64,000 nt of DNA from Brachypodium distachyon (GCF_000005505.3 NC_016134.3:15978624-16042623), one strand, 5' to 3'; counted from the stretch's first letter, positions 42,542-55,273 are shown. Numbers and translations: made by a program. Notes: generated by a model not told the origin, from the letters alone.

Positions 42542-44455
42542 TCGAATACGTGTACGAGTAGTGCTACAATTGGACTTGGAATTAGCGGATGGTTAGGTGT
42601 TGGAGTCGAACACGTGTAACCCGGGCCTAATATATAAAGGCACCGCGGGGTAGCCCAAAGAGATTATGACAACATAATAGCAATAGGCTCGCAGGGGGAG
42701 CTGGCGGCTTGTGCCGGTGCCCAGGGTGACCGGTGTTGCGGTATTATGGGGGGAGGAGCGCCCATAGATATGCCCCGGGGATGTAGGCTTTGGCCTGAAC
42801 CGTTCGATGGCTGCAGTTGGCAAGGATCGACCAGGCGTGGTGATCGGGCCGACACAGTGGCCGAGAAGACGTAGCGGATCGGACGACGGCTTCGGCTCGC
42901 GATCAGACCTGCGGCCAGACGCGGGGGCGACCGGATAGATCGGGGCGGGATGCATCGCGGTATAGCGGTGGATCGGGTGTAGCACAGGACGGCATTGCGG
43001 CACGGTGGACGAGTTCTGTCGATGATGCACATGGCCAAGGTGCAACACGGGCTTGTGCATATAATTTGTACAAGGATGCGACTGTTACATAGTGCCGGCG
43101 ATGTGGTCGTGCGGCAGGTGACAGGCAGCAGAGTTATCTCATCAGACGAGGCTGCGGCATATGGGTTAAAAGTCCGAGTCAAGGGGCCGTGACTATGTGT
43201 ACCTACAGACGAAAAACAACCAGCAGAGGACAACACGGCGTAGCACATGCGAAGAATCGCACGACGAAGGGAGCCACGTGAGGGTACAGTTGCAAGCCTA
43301 TTCCGTTTCAAATTGGATAAGGAGAAGGATTAGTGCACGTAATGTGCTTTGGCTATTTGGGCACGGATTCCAAAAGAAATAAAGAAAAAGGTTTGCACGA
43401 AGGCTCGCGTGGGAGAGCAGGTCTTTGTCTAGAATACTAGTCTCCTGTCGTGGCGTGAGTTGCTACTCATGACGGATTCGAGTAGAAAAAAGGCACGAGG
43501 CCAGCTGCTTGCAGGCACAGGGGAGGTCAGGGTCAGCTCCGAGCGGCAGACAGGAAGGCTTCCGCGGGGTGTAGCAGGGCAGAGCAAAGGCGCCAGGCGT
43601 GCATGCGCGTGTCACGGCCGACGGGTTTGCAGCGCAGGGCAGAGGCTGTGTAGGCTTCGGTGCGGCGCGGAGGGCAGGCCAAGTAGGACATGGGCACTCA
43701 GAGAGGTAATCCATAAGATGATTCAGCGTGGCAAGGCAAGGCAAGGGTACGAACCAAAAAAAGTCTGGCTACAGGCGAGAACCAGAGATCAGGTCGTCCA
43801 TTGCAGATCTAAATTTTTTCAGTTCAGTTCTGCGGGAAGGAAAAGAAGTGATTGCATACGGAGGGTCTAGGGATCTCAGGAGTTTCTTTGAAGAGTAGAC
43901 TAGTGATGGTTTGTCAAGAGCTTTGACAGGACGTTGGGTGCGTGCAGCGTGGCTTCAGGTGATGAGAGACGGCGCACGTATAAGGCTAGGAGTAGCCTGG
44001 AGCGTGTCGTGAGGATCGTATGTCAACAAGGCGTCGAGCAATACACTTGGTGTTGGATGGCACGACGCAAGGTGGAGCACGGTTACAGCCGGACAATTTC
44101 GGCTAGGGTTATACGACAGTTTGGTGGATCGATAGAGATGTCGGTCGGAACAAAAGAGGATGGTGAAATCGCCGACAACGAGGTAGGAGCGTGAGGGTTG
44201 ATGGTGTCCGAATTCTGTGGCGTGGCAACATGTGGCGCAATGGAGCTTGAGATGGTGTGGGTATGCTACCCAGTAGATCTTGGCCAAGATTGCGGATGCT
44301 CGATGCGGAGATAGCGGCGAGGTGTGCGGTAAGCACGGGACACAGCAACAGATCAGGGCATATGCGGTCCGACAGCAGTTTGACATGTGTGCAGGGGTGC
44401 TGAAAGCAGTGTTGGTGAGTATCAAGTTCAAGTTGGTGACTACCAGCATTTTTTC
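42542..44455. mobile_element. LTR-retrotransposon-like fragment without coding capacity
   Basis: A TATATAAAG box at about 42633-42641 is followed by a GC-rich block with the CCCATAGATATGCCCCGGGG stretch, typical of the R-U5 of copia-type LTRs. The rest up to 44455 has no conserved retroelement protein in any frame. The edges abut a serpin fragment on the left and a broken LINE on the right. Assignment to LTR elements is inferred. Confidence 0.4.
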
Positions 44456-45740
44456 AGGAAGTCTGATCAATCTCATCATTAGTGAAGGGAGCACCAAGCA
44501 TGGATAGATCGGTCGCGTTCTGAAAGAGTTCCTCCAAGGGGAACATCATCTGTTGTCCCTCAGATTTACCCAATCTATCTTTGAAGGCATACAAAAACAG
44601 ATTGGCTTTACCATCATGCTCATATTCCAATGAGTCATCATCCCTCTTAATCACCGGGATCTTATTAGCTCTATGCTGGATAGAAGCCAGTGAGTGAAAC
44701 AATTTAGAATTCTCATCTCCCAGTTTGACCCATTTGATCTTGCCCCTCTGCTTTCAGTATGCTTTCTGCAAGTTCAGGCAATTCTGCAATAAGTCTTGCA
44801 ATTCTTCCTGAGTCTGTCTTCTCTGGCAGTGAGCTGCCTAACTTCCTCTAAGTGATCAAGAAACAAAATGACATCATTAAGTTCCTCAATTTGCTCATCC
44901 ATATCAGATTTGACCATAGTCCAACTTTTCATGATTTTCTTTAGATCTTTCAACCTAAATGCAATTCTCTTCTCAGCAGCCCGATATTAACTGGCTTGTT
45001 CCAGGCATCAACCACCATCTGAAAGATACCAGGGTAAGACATCCGGTGGTTTTCAAATCTAAAAATTTGAGGTTTAGGTACAGTGGTACCAATCTTAACC
45101 ACGTATGGAACATGCTCCGATTTGGTTTTGGCCAATGAGAATGCTTCTGTGGTAGGAAAAATTGAGCGTCCAATTCATAGAGGTAAAGCACCAGTCCAAT
45201 TTCTCAAGCAAAGGATTATCTTGCATGTTACTCCAGGTGTACCTTCTGCCTCTGATAGGAACCTCAACCCACCCCATATGACTGATACATTCATTAAAGA
45301 GTAACATATTACTTACATCTCCACCAGGCAAGTTCCACAATCAACCAGTCTGTGTTATCAGAAATAGGATAACTGTTAAGGCAATTGGCAAATTGCATCT
45401 TGGGTTCATCAGCACATGGACCATAGATGTTTGTCAGAGACCACCTCTTATTGGACGTGGTGCAGGTAAATTCAATAGTTAATGAGAAATCCTTCATATC
45501 AACCAGTTTCCCAGTGAATTTAGCACCATTCCAAATGGTAAGTAGACCCCCAGATCTACCATTAGATGGCAAGAACATGAATTTGTTAAAACGTCTAAGA
45601 CAGAAGTTATGGATGTAGTGGTTATCCACTAAGGTTATTTTAGTCTCCTGGAGACAAATAACCGAGCATGCACTTTCATCAAAAAAATTCTGGATCTGGA
45701 CCCATTTATCATGGCCATTAAGACCCCTGATATTCTAGGT
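44456..45740 (-). pseudogene. LINE ORF2 N-terminal part (endonuclease)
   Basis: Frames give FMFLPSNGRSGGLLTIWNGA, WSLTNIYGPC, then MGWVEVPIRGRRYTWSNMQD and PLLEKLDWCFTSMNW. These are hallmark stretches of the apurinic endonuclease domain of plant L1 elements, which nicks target DNA. A linker segment follows (FHSLASIQHRANKIPVI and LSMLGAPFTNDEI) that normally leads into RT. RT motifs are absent. Frameshifts near 45330 and 44990. Confidence 0.7.
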
Positions 45741-45763
45741 AAGGATTTTCCATTCCTGGTTAC

Positions 45764-48700
45764 TCATGAAGCAAGATTATATTGTGGTGCATTTTGCACC
45801 CAAAATGAGGCAGCAAGAGAGCTAGCTGCACATCTAGTCCCATCCAAGTGATGAGTCATGTTCCAACAAGTCTTACAGAGCTTAATATAAGGATAAACAG
45901 GTATTAAACAAAAGCTATTATTAACAAAATATGTGGCTGTCATCATCACTTCTGGCCCACCTTCCAGCACCTCAATGCAACTGTTATGCTTATAACCATC
46001 CTGACGCATGCCAATCCTAGCACTTCTTCTGACCTCTGTTACCACAGTTGGAGCTTTTCTAGGCCTCCTGACTCTCAGTGCAGATGTAGTAACATGAGGT
46101 CTTTCAGATGATGCAATCTTCTTATATGATTGGGTTGTAGCAAAGCCTTGGCAAGCAGTTGTCCCCATTTCCAGGAGCTTGCATTTAGGAGGAGGAGCAG
46201 CTGGGCACCTCTCAGGAAGTGCAAAAGTCTTGTAGCTATCTTGTCCTGCTGGGAATGCCTGCCATATGTTGGACCTGAGCACTCTTCTGGCCCGTCCAAA
46301 ATCCTCAGGTGACATGAGCATGGCAGTCATGTAGTTGATCCATGGACCAGGAATATCAGCAGTACAATAATCAATGATGTTGCTTTTAAAGTGCTTGTTC
46401 CACATCTCTGTCCCCTCTCCAGCTAAATGCAATGCTTCCAGGTGAGGCCTGGTCAAGTGTGGGCCTTGAAGCTCAGGGAAATCAATCTGAGAATGGACAA
46501 ATTCAGGTATCTCAATTCTGCCAACAATCAAGCCATTGTTCATCTGGGGGAGCATGTTAACACTGGTAGATCTTTCAAATCCCACATCAGGTGCATTGGA
46601 GCTTATAGTGACAGTGATTTCACTATCGTCATTAAGATCATTAAGATCAGCTGGCAGGTCTTGGAGCTGTGGGTTACCCTCAGCCACAGCTTGTACCTGA
46701 GGAGGGTTCTGAACAATGTTTTGATCAACCATCTGAACATCTTCCTCATCAGCAAACATGTCAATGTGCTGATTATGCATAAGTGCATCATGCAAATTGG
46801 GAGGGAGCTGTAGATGCCAATTAGGATTGAGAACATGGTTAACAGGGAAGTTGTCCGGCTGATCCTGCCGGTCATGCCATTCTAAAGCAGGCAGAGGGTG
46901 TGGGGTAGCACCATCAGGGGGATGTGCATCTTCATCTTGAGGCTGACCACCAAGTAGATTCTGGCTCAAAATGAACACAGGGACAGTCCATGATTCCCCA
47001 TGAACATCATCACCATCAGTAATTACAATGCTAAAGGGGATGTGACTAAGATCAGCAACTCTAACCTTGATGATAACCCTGATCAAAGTACTAGCAGTTT
47101 TATCCCAATGCACCATTCTACCCCAATCAACAACAGCATTAGCCACATGTTCAGATGTCCAGATATCAAAAGGGAAGGCAAGCAGCATAAGCCAAGCTTC
47201 TTGGTTGTATGAAAAGGACCTCCAGTTAATTCCTTTGTTATGCTCAGTGAAGCTAATAATCCTATCATTATGCTGATGGGGACTATTAGAGACAAGCCAA
47301 TCCCTAACACTAGCTGATATTACCCTGACATAAGCATCTCCCAAAGGACACCTTTCAATCGTGCCCACATGGATTCTCATGTGGTCCTCCAAGAGAGCAC
47401 GGATGATACCTGAGACATTCATGAATGGTTCATCCAGCGGGAGGGGAGGGGTGAAGGTAACGATGGCCATGTCCTCATTCTTGGCGACGACCCGGCTAGC
47501 GAGGTGGTACCGACGCTGCAGCGGGCGACCAGCCACCTCGACGATGTCGTAGAGTCCAGGCAAGAATGGCGCCGGATTGACGGGGAAGTTCGCGATTGAG
47601 GAGAGGAATGGCTCGCATGCATCAACAGGGTCACCGGCTTCTACAATAGACTGGGGTTTCGCCGCTGAGACTGAAGGCTCGGGGATGGCAGGGGTGCTAG
47701 TATTGCCCCCAGAAGCTGAATCAAAGCAAGCAGTAAAGGAGGCAAAGACAGGGGGCGCTTCATTGTCTCCCGATGAAATAGCCGTTGATCAGAACCATGT
47801 GGCCACAGCTCCCTCAGGCCACAGCGACAGAGATGGCGCCGGGAACTTAGGTCTAATCTCAAATCCTTTCTCAATGGCACGAGCATGATTAGCACTCGGT
47901 TGAATGCGCTGTCTGCAGCACCGGTAAGTGTGACCAGGTTTGAGACAATACCGGCAGTGGATAGCATCCCTACAAGCCCAGTACATGTGTCCAGGCCGCA
48001 AGCATCTTGAGCAGTTGGGCCCAGGCGATGGCCCATCCTGCAGCCCAGGATTCAAATCCGGTGAATGCCCCTTAGATTTCTCCTGTGATTCAAATCCCGG
48101 CATAGAATTATTGTCCCGATGAATGGAAATTGATGCCCCAAAGTGAATGCTCTGCCCATTGCCAGCATCATTGCAATGACCGTTAGACTCAACGGAATTA
48201 GTGTCAGTTATCTTCTCCTGCGACGATGGGAACTGGATAGGCCGGAAAACTGATGAATCCCCTCTATGGGCTGGCTCAGGAAATCGAAATCGATCAAAGA
48301 CCGTGGTACATGGAACAGTGTTTTGTACCCCTTGTTGTGCACGATACCTCCGAAGATAATCTTGTTTGGTGAAACCAATGTCAGCCTCAGAATAATCACA
48401 GTCATCAAGATCAACCTCCTTGGTCAAAAACCAAGGTGACAGAGATGCAAAATGGTCACCCAATCTAGCGAACGCCGATTTGCGTCCAATAGGTACCTTA
48501 TTTGCGCCAGTAAGAACCTCAGCAAATGATTTTGGGCTCTGCCATGAATCGGCTTCCTCTTTCATCCAGTCAACAAATTATTGCTCATGGTTCGGCCCTC
48601 CGAATCCCCAAAGATGGAAATAGACCACAAATGCAGAGCAACAAAAGCAACTTGACAATATGGAACCCAATAAATCTGCTAGTAACCGAGAAGCAGTATG

Positions 48701-49085
48701 TGCGGTCTCGGAGATGCACAACTCTGAATTCCACAGGTACACCCCCCAAGCAGGCATTTAGGAGGTTTGCAACCAAGATCTCAGTGAGTCGGAATTTGCA
48801 TCTCCCAAACGATGCAACCATGAAAAAATCCGGGCGAGCTGAGGACGGGACAGTGACATTCTGATGCCGCCAGAGCTCATGGCTCAGATTAATGCCAGCA
48901 TGACGATTTATGAGAGGGGTCGTACCTTGGTTGTTGCCAGGCATGGTCGACACATCCTTGTTGATGATCTCTGGGTCTCGAGCTCTCTGCTCCAGACCGG
49001 AGCTGCATGCCGTCGCAGCCGTCTTCCCCTTGCTCGTGCTCAGAGGCCATGTCTCCATCATGGAGAGGTCCATGGTGGCCGCCAT
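45764..49085 (-). pseudogene. LINE ORF1 (DUF4283-type RNA-binding protein with zinc knuckles)
   Basis: The N-terminal part (from 49085) carries FFMVASFGRCKFRLTEILVA and FSVTSRFIGFHIVKL, the DUF4283-like domain. The next frame (48565-47789) ends in two zinc knuckles, CSRCLRPGHMYWAC and CRYCLKPGHTYRCC. The last and longest frame (47563-45764, 599 codons) carries RRRYHLASRVV-like, FTEHNKGINWRSFSYNQEAW, LMLLAFPFD and GESWTVPVFILSQNLLGG. Three frames joined by stops show it is dead. The protein would coat LINE RNA. Confidence 0.72.
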
Positions 49086-49190
49086 GGCCGGTGGAGGAGA
49101 GGACGGTGGGTGCCGTCAACTCCCCTTCAGGCCGCCATAGCTGGGAGCTCTGCTAGCTGTCACACTATTAGCGAGCTGATTTCAAGGATT

Positions 49191-50000
49191 GTTACCCCCC
49201 CCCCTCCCAGTTTTTAGGTAATCTTTAGAACATCAAGACAAAATTTTAAATTGGTAAGTTCTTAGTGATCTAGAAGTGGGACATAAATAGTGGTGGGCAT
49301 AAAAATCGATGATCGAAAATCAAAACCGAATAGACCGAGACCAAAACTGAAAAGTCTAAGATCCGAAAGATCGATCAAATTTTTGGGTATCAGTTCATAA
49401 AAGACCAAAATACCGAATAGATCGAACTTCCATTCTACCTATCTTCTATCTAACTTTTGAAGTTTGATCATGTTTACTGATAAAGTTATCACACCTGGAA
49501 TTTTCCAAGTAAATGCACCATGAAAATATACTTTATATATACATAGTTTACTTATTCCATATTCTAGGTATTAAGGTAGTTTTTGTTGAGTTCATAAGTG
49601 TAATGTAATGAAATGGTTCCAAAAGTTGAGATGATTTCTGTGTTTGGTTCTTAGAACACAGAGAAGTGGAATGGAACCACATGATTTCTCAAAAGGGAAT
49701 ATTTCCTAATATGCCTAACCATCTCGATTCTTTAAAATGTAGGAATGAATTGGTTCCAAGTGGAACCACTGATTTAAGTGTTTGGTTCTTATGATATTGA
49801 AAATTCCACCTCGCTCTAGAACATCTTTTACTTTTTTAGGCAATTTTGTTTCTCGAGAACTTATCAGCGATTTTGTGTACATTATAAATACGAAAAGGGA
49901 GCTTAAGAAATTCTCTTCCTGGACTCAGTGCAATAGCAATCTACACATACAGCACGCACAGGCGCCACACGGGTCACGGGGCTCCGCACGGCACCCAACC
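49191..50000. other. AT-rich spacer
   Basis: No gene. Contains a repeated GTGTTTGGTTCTTA word (49650 and 49778) and a CCGAATAGACCGA-rich stretch near 49330-49420, possibly MITE remnants. Confidence 0.4.
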
Positions 50001-50460
50001 ATGACCGCCGCAATCCGCGCCGGGCAGACAGCTCTCGCGCTCCCGCCTTGCCAAAGTCCTCGCGCCAGAGGGCACCGCCGCCGCCGCCTCCGACGGCAAC
50101 GTCGCCTTCTCCCCCCGTGTCCATCCACGCGGTGCTCGCCTCGTAGCCGCGGGCGAGGACGGCGCCACGCTCGAGCAGCGGCTCAGCTTCCTCGGCGCGC
50201 CTACGGCATGTTCAAGATTTCAAGAAGGACAACGATGGGCGGCCGGCATTCCTGAGCAAGGTTGTGCACAGGGCGTTTTGTCAAGTGAGCGAAGAAGGCA
50301 CCAAGGCGGCTGCGGTCACAAACTCACAGTGCCGATACAATGTGGTGCTGGGAGGCCGCTCGACAACAAGTTCAGTTCAGTTTTTTTTTAACATGGAGGA
50401 GCATTCAGGGATGTACGTATATCTTAGAAACTTCAGGCATGAACTATTCGCTACTGGCTG
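50001..50460 (+). pseudogene. Serpin pseudogene with the middle deleted
   Basis: ATG at 50001 opens MTAAIRAGQTALAL. After a shift come RLAKVLAPEGTAAAASDGNV and AFSP, after another SIHAVLA, then VAAGEDGATLEQRLSFLG: the serpin N-terminus, with at least three frameshifts. At about 50210 it jumps to FKKDNDGRPAFLSKVVHRAF, VSEEGTKAAAV and FFFNMEEHSGMYVYLRNF, the reactive-loop region and following strand, skipping roughly two thirds of the fold. It shares the KDDDGQP-FL-KV arrangement with the fragment at 42191-42541. Not functional. Confidence 0.72.
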
Positions 50461-50984
50461 CTTGCAATTTAGTCCGATAACTTTTTATATTACTATCTGC
50501 AGAAATGTCATTAGTGCACTCCAGGTGATCGTTTATGCCACCTGCTTGTCTCAATGTTTTCCGTACAACCCAGATAACCACACATTTCGGTTTCATGTGA
50601 TCGCCCAATCAACCATGGGAAAGAAGACGCACTTCAGAAGACAGATAGAATGCAGTGTTGGTGAAGCATCCAGAGCATAAAATCTGTAGCAGCATTGGCA
50701 CACTGGAAAAATAGACACTGGCAAACAAAATTAATTTAGAGAAGTCACAGTCATTACTTTCAGCAGAGCAATACAAACAGGCTTTATGCTCTGATAATAG
50801 CAGAGAAACACGACATAGAATCACTTTACAAGCACATCACAGAAATAAAATCAACAAGCATATCATGGTTTTGCTGTCATACAAAGATTAATGACTGCAG
50901 AATAATTAAGCTGCTTACCACCCTATCGTGGTAAACAATACAATGAACTAAACAGTCAGGCACAGAGAATGTAGCCTAACGACA
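50461..50984. other. 3' flank of the KASH gene
   Basis: Probable 3'UTR and downstream region of the minus-strand KASH gene. No separate gene seen. Confidence 0.4.
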
Positions 50985-53000
50985 TCAAGTGGGAACAAGG
51001 CCAACATATTCCTCACAGCTATCTATCCTAATCAACACAGCAATTATTGCTATGAAGACAACGATCATGCTCAAAAGAACACTGAATATTGCCTTGTACT
51101 TCCTGGTGTTTCCTCTGCTGCTTCTCACACAAACATCTTGCTCTTCGCAGTCAACTTCAGAGGATGCTTTGCAGGATGTATTCTCAACTTCAATAGTGGA
51201 CAACCCTGATTTATTTTCATTGGAGACAATCTCAGTACTACCATTGGCACTTGGCACATAAGAGATTCCAGTCTCTTCCTTCCCCTCTTCGGCCTTGTTA
51301 TCAGACTGCTGGGATTGCATATCCTCAGATGATTCCACTAGTTCCTTATGCTCCTGATCTGAAGATGATGATGACGACGACGATGAAGAGCTGTTAAGCT
51401 TGGCAATGGATTGTTCCTCATGGCGAGTAGAGTCGAAGTCATATGAGCTCTGAAGCGATCGGAGAAGCTTTCTAGGCGTTGTGTAAATCTTCACATCATC
51501 AATGCTGACTGGCTTTTCAGAAGCCTAGGGCAGCAAAAAATGGCAAAGTCAGTTATCAGATCAACTGATGAATGCAATAGTATATATCAATGTTTTAGGA
51601 TAAAAACAAAAGCAGCATAGACGTGTAATTATGTGTACCTGGGGATTGGGGGTCTTATTTCTTGACATTGTGCTGTTGGGGCTAGCTGACACAAATCCTG
51701 CGAATGTATCAGTGCACTCAAAATTGGTATCAGTTACTTCGCTGTCACAGACCTCCCCCATGTCATCATCCAAGCACTTGCTATTTGAGCAGAACCTAAG
51801 GAACAAGCCATCCTTCAGAGAAACATCCACACCATCATTGCTCCACAACCTCCTGTTTGCACGCCGATTCTGATCAAAGTTGCAAGAGGATTGCCCGACT
51901 GAGATCGGTGATTCAGTGAGTGTACTGTCATACATTATGGATGAGGCCACAACATGAGATTCCGGGGACTGGAACTGAACTGGAGAAAGAGACATAGTGG
52001 AGCTTCCAGGGCTGCCCTTGGCACTCCAGAGACTCCTGCATGGGCTCTTCTCTCTTCTCCTTTGGAAGTTGGAGCCAACCATCGGGCTCGTGCTGACCTC
52101 ATGCCTTGACCCCTTCTGTGCAGCAATGTTCTTTGCAGTCTGTGATGTCTCGAAGGCAGCACCTCGGACAAATGGCATGCGGTCATTCTGGCATTGCTCC
52201 ATGACATCAACCACTTTGCTAAGCTCTGAGGATATGCTCCTAGGATCAACAAACTTCATGAAGAAATTGATCATCTGGATCGCCGAGAGACGCTTCTGGG
52301 AGCTGCTCTCTGCAGTGTCATCATCAAGAATTTGCAAGCCAGAACGCACAAGGGATCTCGCATACGCCTCTGCAATTAGACCATTGTGCTTGACCAGCGC
52401 CATTGCCAGGCCCATGTGAGCATTGGACTGCGTTGACTTATTGTGCATTGCCCCAGCAACCTTCAAGCAAACCTCATTCACCGTCTCGCCAGACGCAAAC
52501 CTCCAATTGCTGGACTCAACAAGCGCCTTAAGGCAGAGGGCAGCGCCTGATGCCGCACCATCCTGATTGCCCATGAGCGCACTGCAAAGGGGCTTGCAAA
52601 GGGAAGCAATGATACCAGCCTTCTCCTCCTCGGGCGTTGAGGGATCGATACCGTAACGTGCAATTGCTGGGACCACCTTGGAGCAGGCCTGGTGCAGGGG
52701 AAAGGACCCGCCACTCGACGACAGTGTGCACATGATGGTAGACATGATGTTGCCGATCTGTGGCACGATGTTCCGGCCATGGACCCTGGCGAGGACCTCG
52801 TAGAGCGAGATGGTAAACTCACCAGAGGACAGGCCAGGGGCCTTGTTGTCGGAGACCTCGGCAAGGAAGTGGGGAATGGACTTGGAGTCCAGCTGCTTGG
52901 CGTAGGACTTGAGCGTCTTCATGGCGTTGCGGCGGCTGTCAGCATCCTTGTCGAGGTTCTCCAGCTCCTGGCGGAGCAGCGGGCTCAGGCTCCGACCCAT
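50985..53000 (-). CDS. SINE1-like: SINE1/SINE2-type KASH protein (ARM-repeat, nuclear envelope)
   Basis: Two coding exons, 53000-51639 and 51524-50985 (GT-AG, phase 0), give 633 residues. MGRSLSPLLRQELENLDKDA begins an ARM/HEAT-type helical domain of about 290 residues (FPLHQACSKVVPAIARYGID, NWRFASGETVNEVC, KRLSAIQMINFFMKFVDPRS). A Ser/Pro-rich middle, a Ser run, one membrane segment (AIFSVLLSMIVVFIAIIAVL, about 599-619) and a 14-residue tail ending LVPT follow. A single C-terminal membrane span plus terminal VPT is the plant KASH signature: the tail binds SUN proteins in the perinuclear space while the ARM domain faces the cytoplasm, where SINE proteins associate with actin. A 5'UTR intron (about 53433-53064) precedes the start. 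The ATG six codons upstream lies outside the conserved start. No defects seen; probably functional. Confidence 0.9.
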
Positions 53001-53450
53001 TGGTGGGTCTCGGAACAAGAAAGGCAGCTTCTTCTTCGTCTCCTTCGGATCAATGGCCTGCGCCTGTGAAACAAATCGAAGACTCAGACGAAAAAGGTCG
53101 CATCTTTAGAAATCTTGCAAAAAATTAAACAGCAGTGATGGCTAATTAGTCCTGGTATCCATCATATCTCGATGTGGCATCCAATTTTAGCAGTACATCT
53201 TATCGATATACTCCTAGTTAATATATGCCATAAAGACCAAATCATAAAATTAATCCCCCATTTTCACATGGCCGCCCATGAACAGATAATCAGGAAACTG
53301 CACTGCTCAACACGAAATTTTGCTAGTAGGCTACGCCTCCTTTCTTTGTTCTTTCAAGTTCCACCCAAACATTTCAAGGGACAGTGAAAGAACCAAGAAT
53401 CTATGCAGAACAAGACCGTCAAGGAAGCCATACCTGGATTCAGGAACCCC

Positions 53451-53500
53451 TCTATCTCTCTCTCCCCCTCTCTCTCTCTCCTCTCCTCTCCTCTCCTCTT
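53451..53500. repeat. (CT)n microsatellite in the KASH gene leader
   Basis: A CT/CTCTC tract (GA on the coding strand) in the presumed first, non-coding exon of the KASH gene, between about 53434 and the promoter. GA-rich leaders are common in plant genes. Confidence 0.7.
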
Positions 53501-53639
53501 CTGCCCGCCGTCAACTTTTGAACTTGGAGCGTGTCTAAGAAAAATGGCAAGTATTATCAGTGGAGTGGAGAGCTGGTCAGATCCGGAGGATAAAATGGGC
53601 AAAGGGTTTTCAGTTTCACGCCTGGGATTCCCCAACCAG

Positions 53640-54457
53640 GGTTAACCTCTCGCTTTCTCACTGGCGGCCTTGAAACCCCACTGGTAGAAGACTACGGGCG
53701 CGCCACGCCGGCCCACCTTGCAGTGACGAGTGTGGGTTGGCGTGCTGGTGCGTGGCGGATGGGCATTTCGAACCGGGGGAGCGCAGCTCGGGAGCAGCGT
53801 GCCCGGAAGAGGCGGCAGTTTGAAATTTGGGGATGGAGTACTAAATTACCGTCATAGCCCTGGCCTGGTGGGTCCGTAGATGGGCATCCTTTTCGTGGCC
53901 CGCGTTGGAGCGTCCAGACATGTAAGGTAAACAGCCCAAAGCCCAGAACCAAACACGACGGACTTTGTGCATTCCGTACGGTTGGACTTGGACGTCAAGC
54001 CCTGTTCGGCCCTATTTGTTTGTGTAAGCAAATTTAGACAGGTCCAAAACACTAAAAATTGTACAGTATTTTTTTTTTCCAATTTCTTCCATCTACGAGT
54101 ACATTGTTTAGTTTCTTTCCGCCGGCCCGAAGCTGAGCCGGGAAGACAATTTCGGGCCGGACCAGGCCATAACCAGGCGCATGGTGGGTTGGTCTTTTTA
54201 TAGTTCTAGGTCCGTGGGCTAGCATGAGCCCGTCGTAAAAAGCAAACAAACGGGGAGGACGCTAAGGACGGAGTTGGAGAGCCATCTCCCGCGCTAGTTC
54301 GCCAATTTGGCATTGGCGCGGCCGATGATGTGCCACAGGTGGACGGCCTTGATTCGCCCTAGAGATAGGAGAAGACCAAGGTAGCGCTAAGGGAACGCCT
54401 CGTCATTGCCGATGAAAGTGTTGTGGTGTGTCACGGCAGATGTCATATGATGGATTA
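53640..54457. other. Promoter-side spacer of the KASH gene
   Basis: No supported gene. Its right limit is the left edge of the gypsy LTR, preceded by GGATTA, which would contain the target duplication. Confidence 0.4.
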
Positions 54458-55273
54458 TGTTAGAACCGATGGACTAAGGAGGATCCGCAGGAGGGATGAC
54501 GTGATGATAACCACACACGAATACAAGAACACACACACAATTTACTCAGGTTCGGAGCTCTCTTGTTGAGGTAATACTCCTACTCCTACTTGGTTGTATT
54601 TGCCGACATAGCAAGATCTACAATGGTGCTCCTTGAGCAGTTTCTTTGAGGAAGAAGAAGGGGAAACCCTAAATGACTAAGTGAAGCCCCTTTCCCTGGG
54701 AGGGGTAGTGCTTCTATTTATGAACCGCCCATGTCACACTGACATGTGGATCAAAGGCTAACGTTATCTTCTACGGGCCCCACCGGGCACGTCCTTCGGT
54801 TCCCTCTGGAGCGCACGGCAGGGGACAAAGCAGTTTTACTTTTCCTGGCGCCCGGCAACACGTACAGAGACCACGCGCCGGCTTCCGTCACCGATTCTCT
54901 TTTGGTGCTTCTTTGCGCAGTCGCCTAACACCGAGACGTAAGCAACGACTACTTTCCTGTGATAAAGAGGACGCTGATTTACTTTGCGCCATGTGACAAG
55001 GATAAGACCGTTGGCACATCTCAGCACCGGCCTAGATCGGAGTACTTGTGCTTATCCTGCAATCACATAAGACAAGATAGAGGTGCCGGCATATACGTGG
55101 TATGCCGGCCTTGTATTAGTTTGGCTTAAGTATGCCAGCGCACATGCTTGTGCCGGCTTTGCCTTCGTCATCTCGGCTAATGTGTGTCGTCTTGACCCTA
55201 TCCGGGGTCGTCCCCCCGACACTAGTCCCCGAAGCTGTTGCGGTCCGGCGGGAAATTATGTCGGACCCCGACA
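54458..55273 (-). repeat. 3' LTR of the Tat-like element
   Basis: 816 bp. On the minus strand it starts TGTCGGGGTCCGACA and ends GGTTCTAACA. A TATA box (CATAAATAG) reads at about 54716-54724. The start is fixed by the adjacent polypurine tract. Confidence 0.75.

Larger units (their letters stand above)
44456..49190 (-). mobile_element. L1-type LINE lacking its reverse transcriptase
   Basis: Minus-strand order is a 5' end near 49190 (after a run of 13 C), ORF1 (49085-45764) and an APE-type endonuclease with the inter-domain linker (about 45760-44456). It then stops, exactly before the RT should begin. LINEs normally lose 5' sequence, so loss of the 3' half implies later insertion or deletion at 44455. 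Several stops and frameshifts make it inactive. Confidence 0.75.

Noticed and set aside
42664..43311. 215-codon minus-strand frame
   Set aside because: No domain, unusual composition and overlap with LTR-like DNA containing a TATA box; treated as non-coding.
51561..53018. KASH gene as a TORTIFOLIA/SPIRAL2-like microtubule protein
   Set aside because: The ARM-type N-terminus allows it, but the spliced last exon supplies one membrane span and a VPT terminus, which SPIRAL2 proteins lack.
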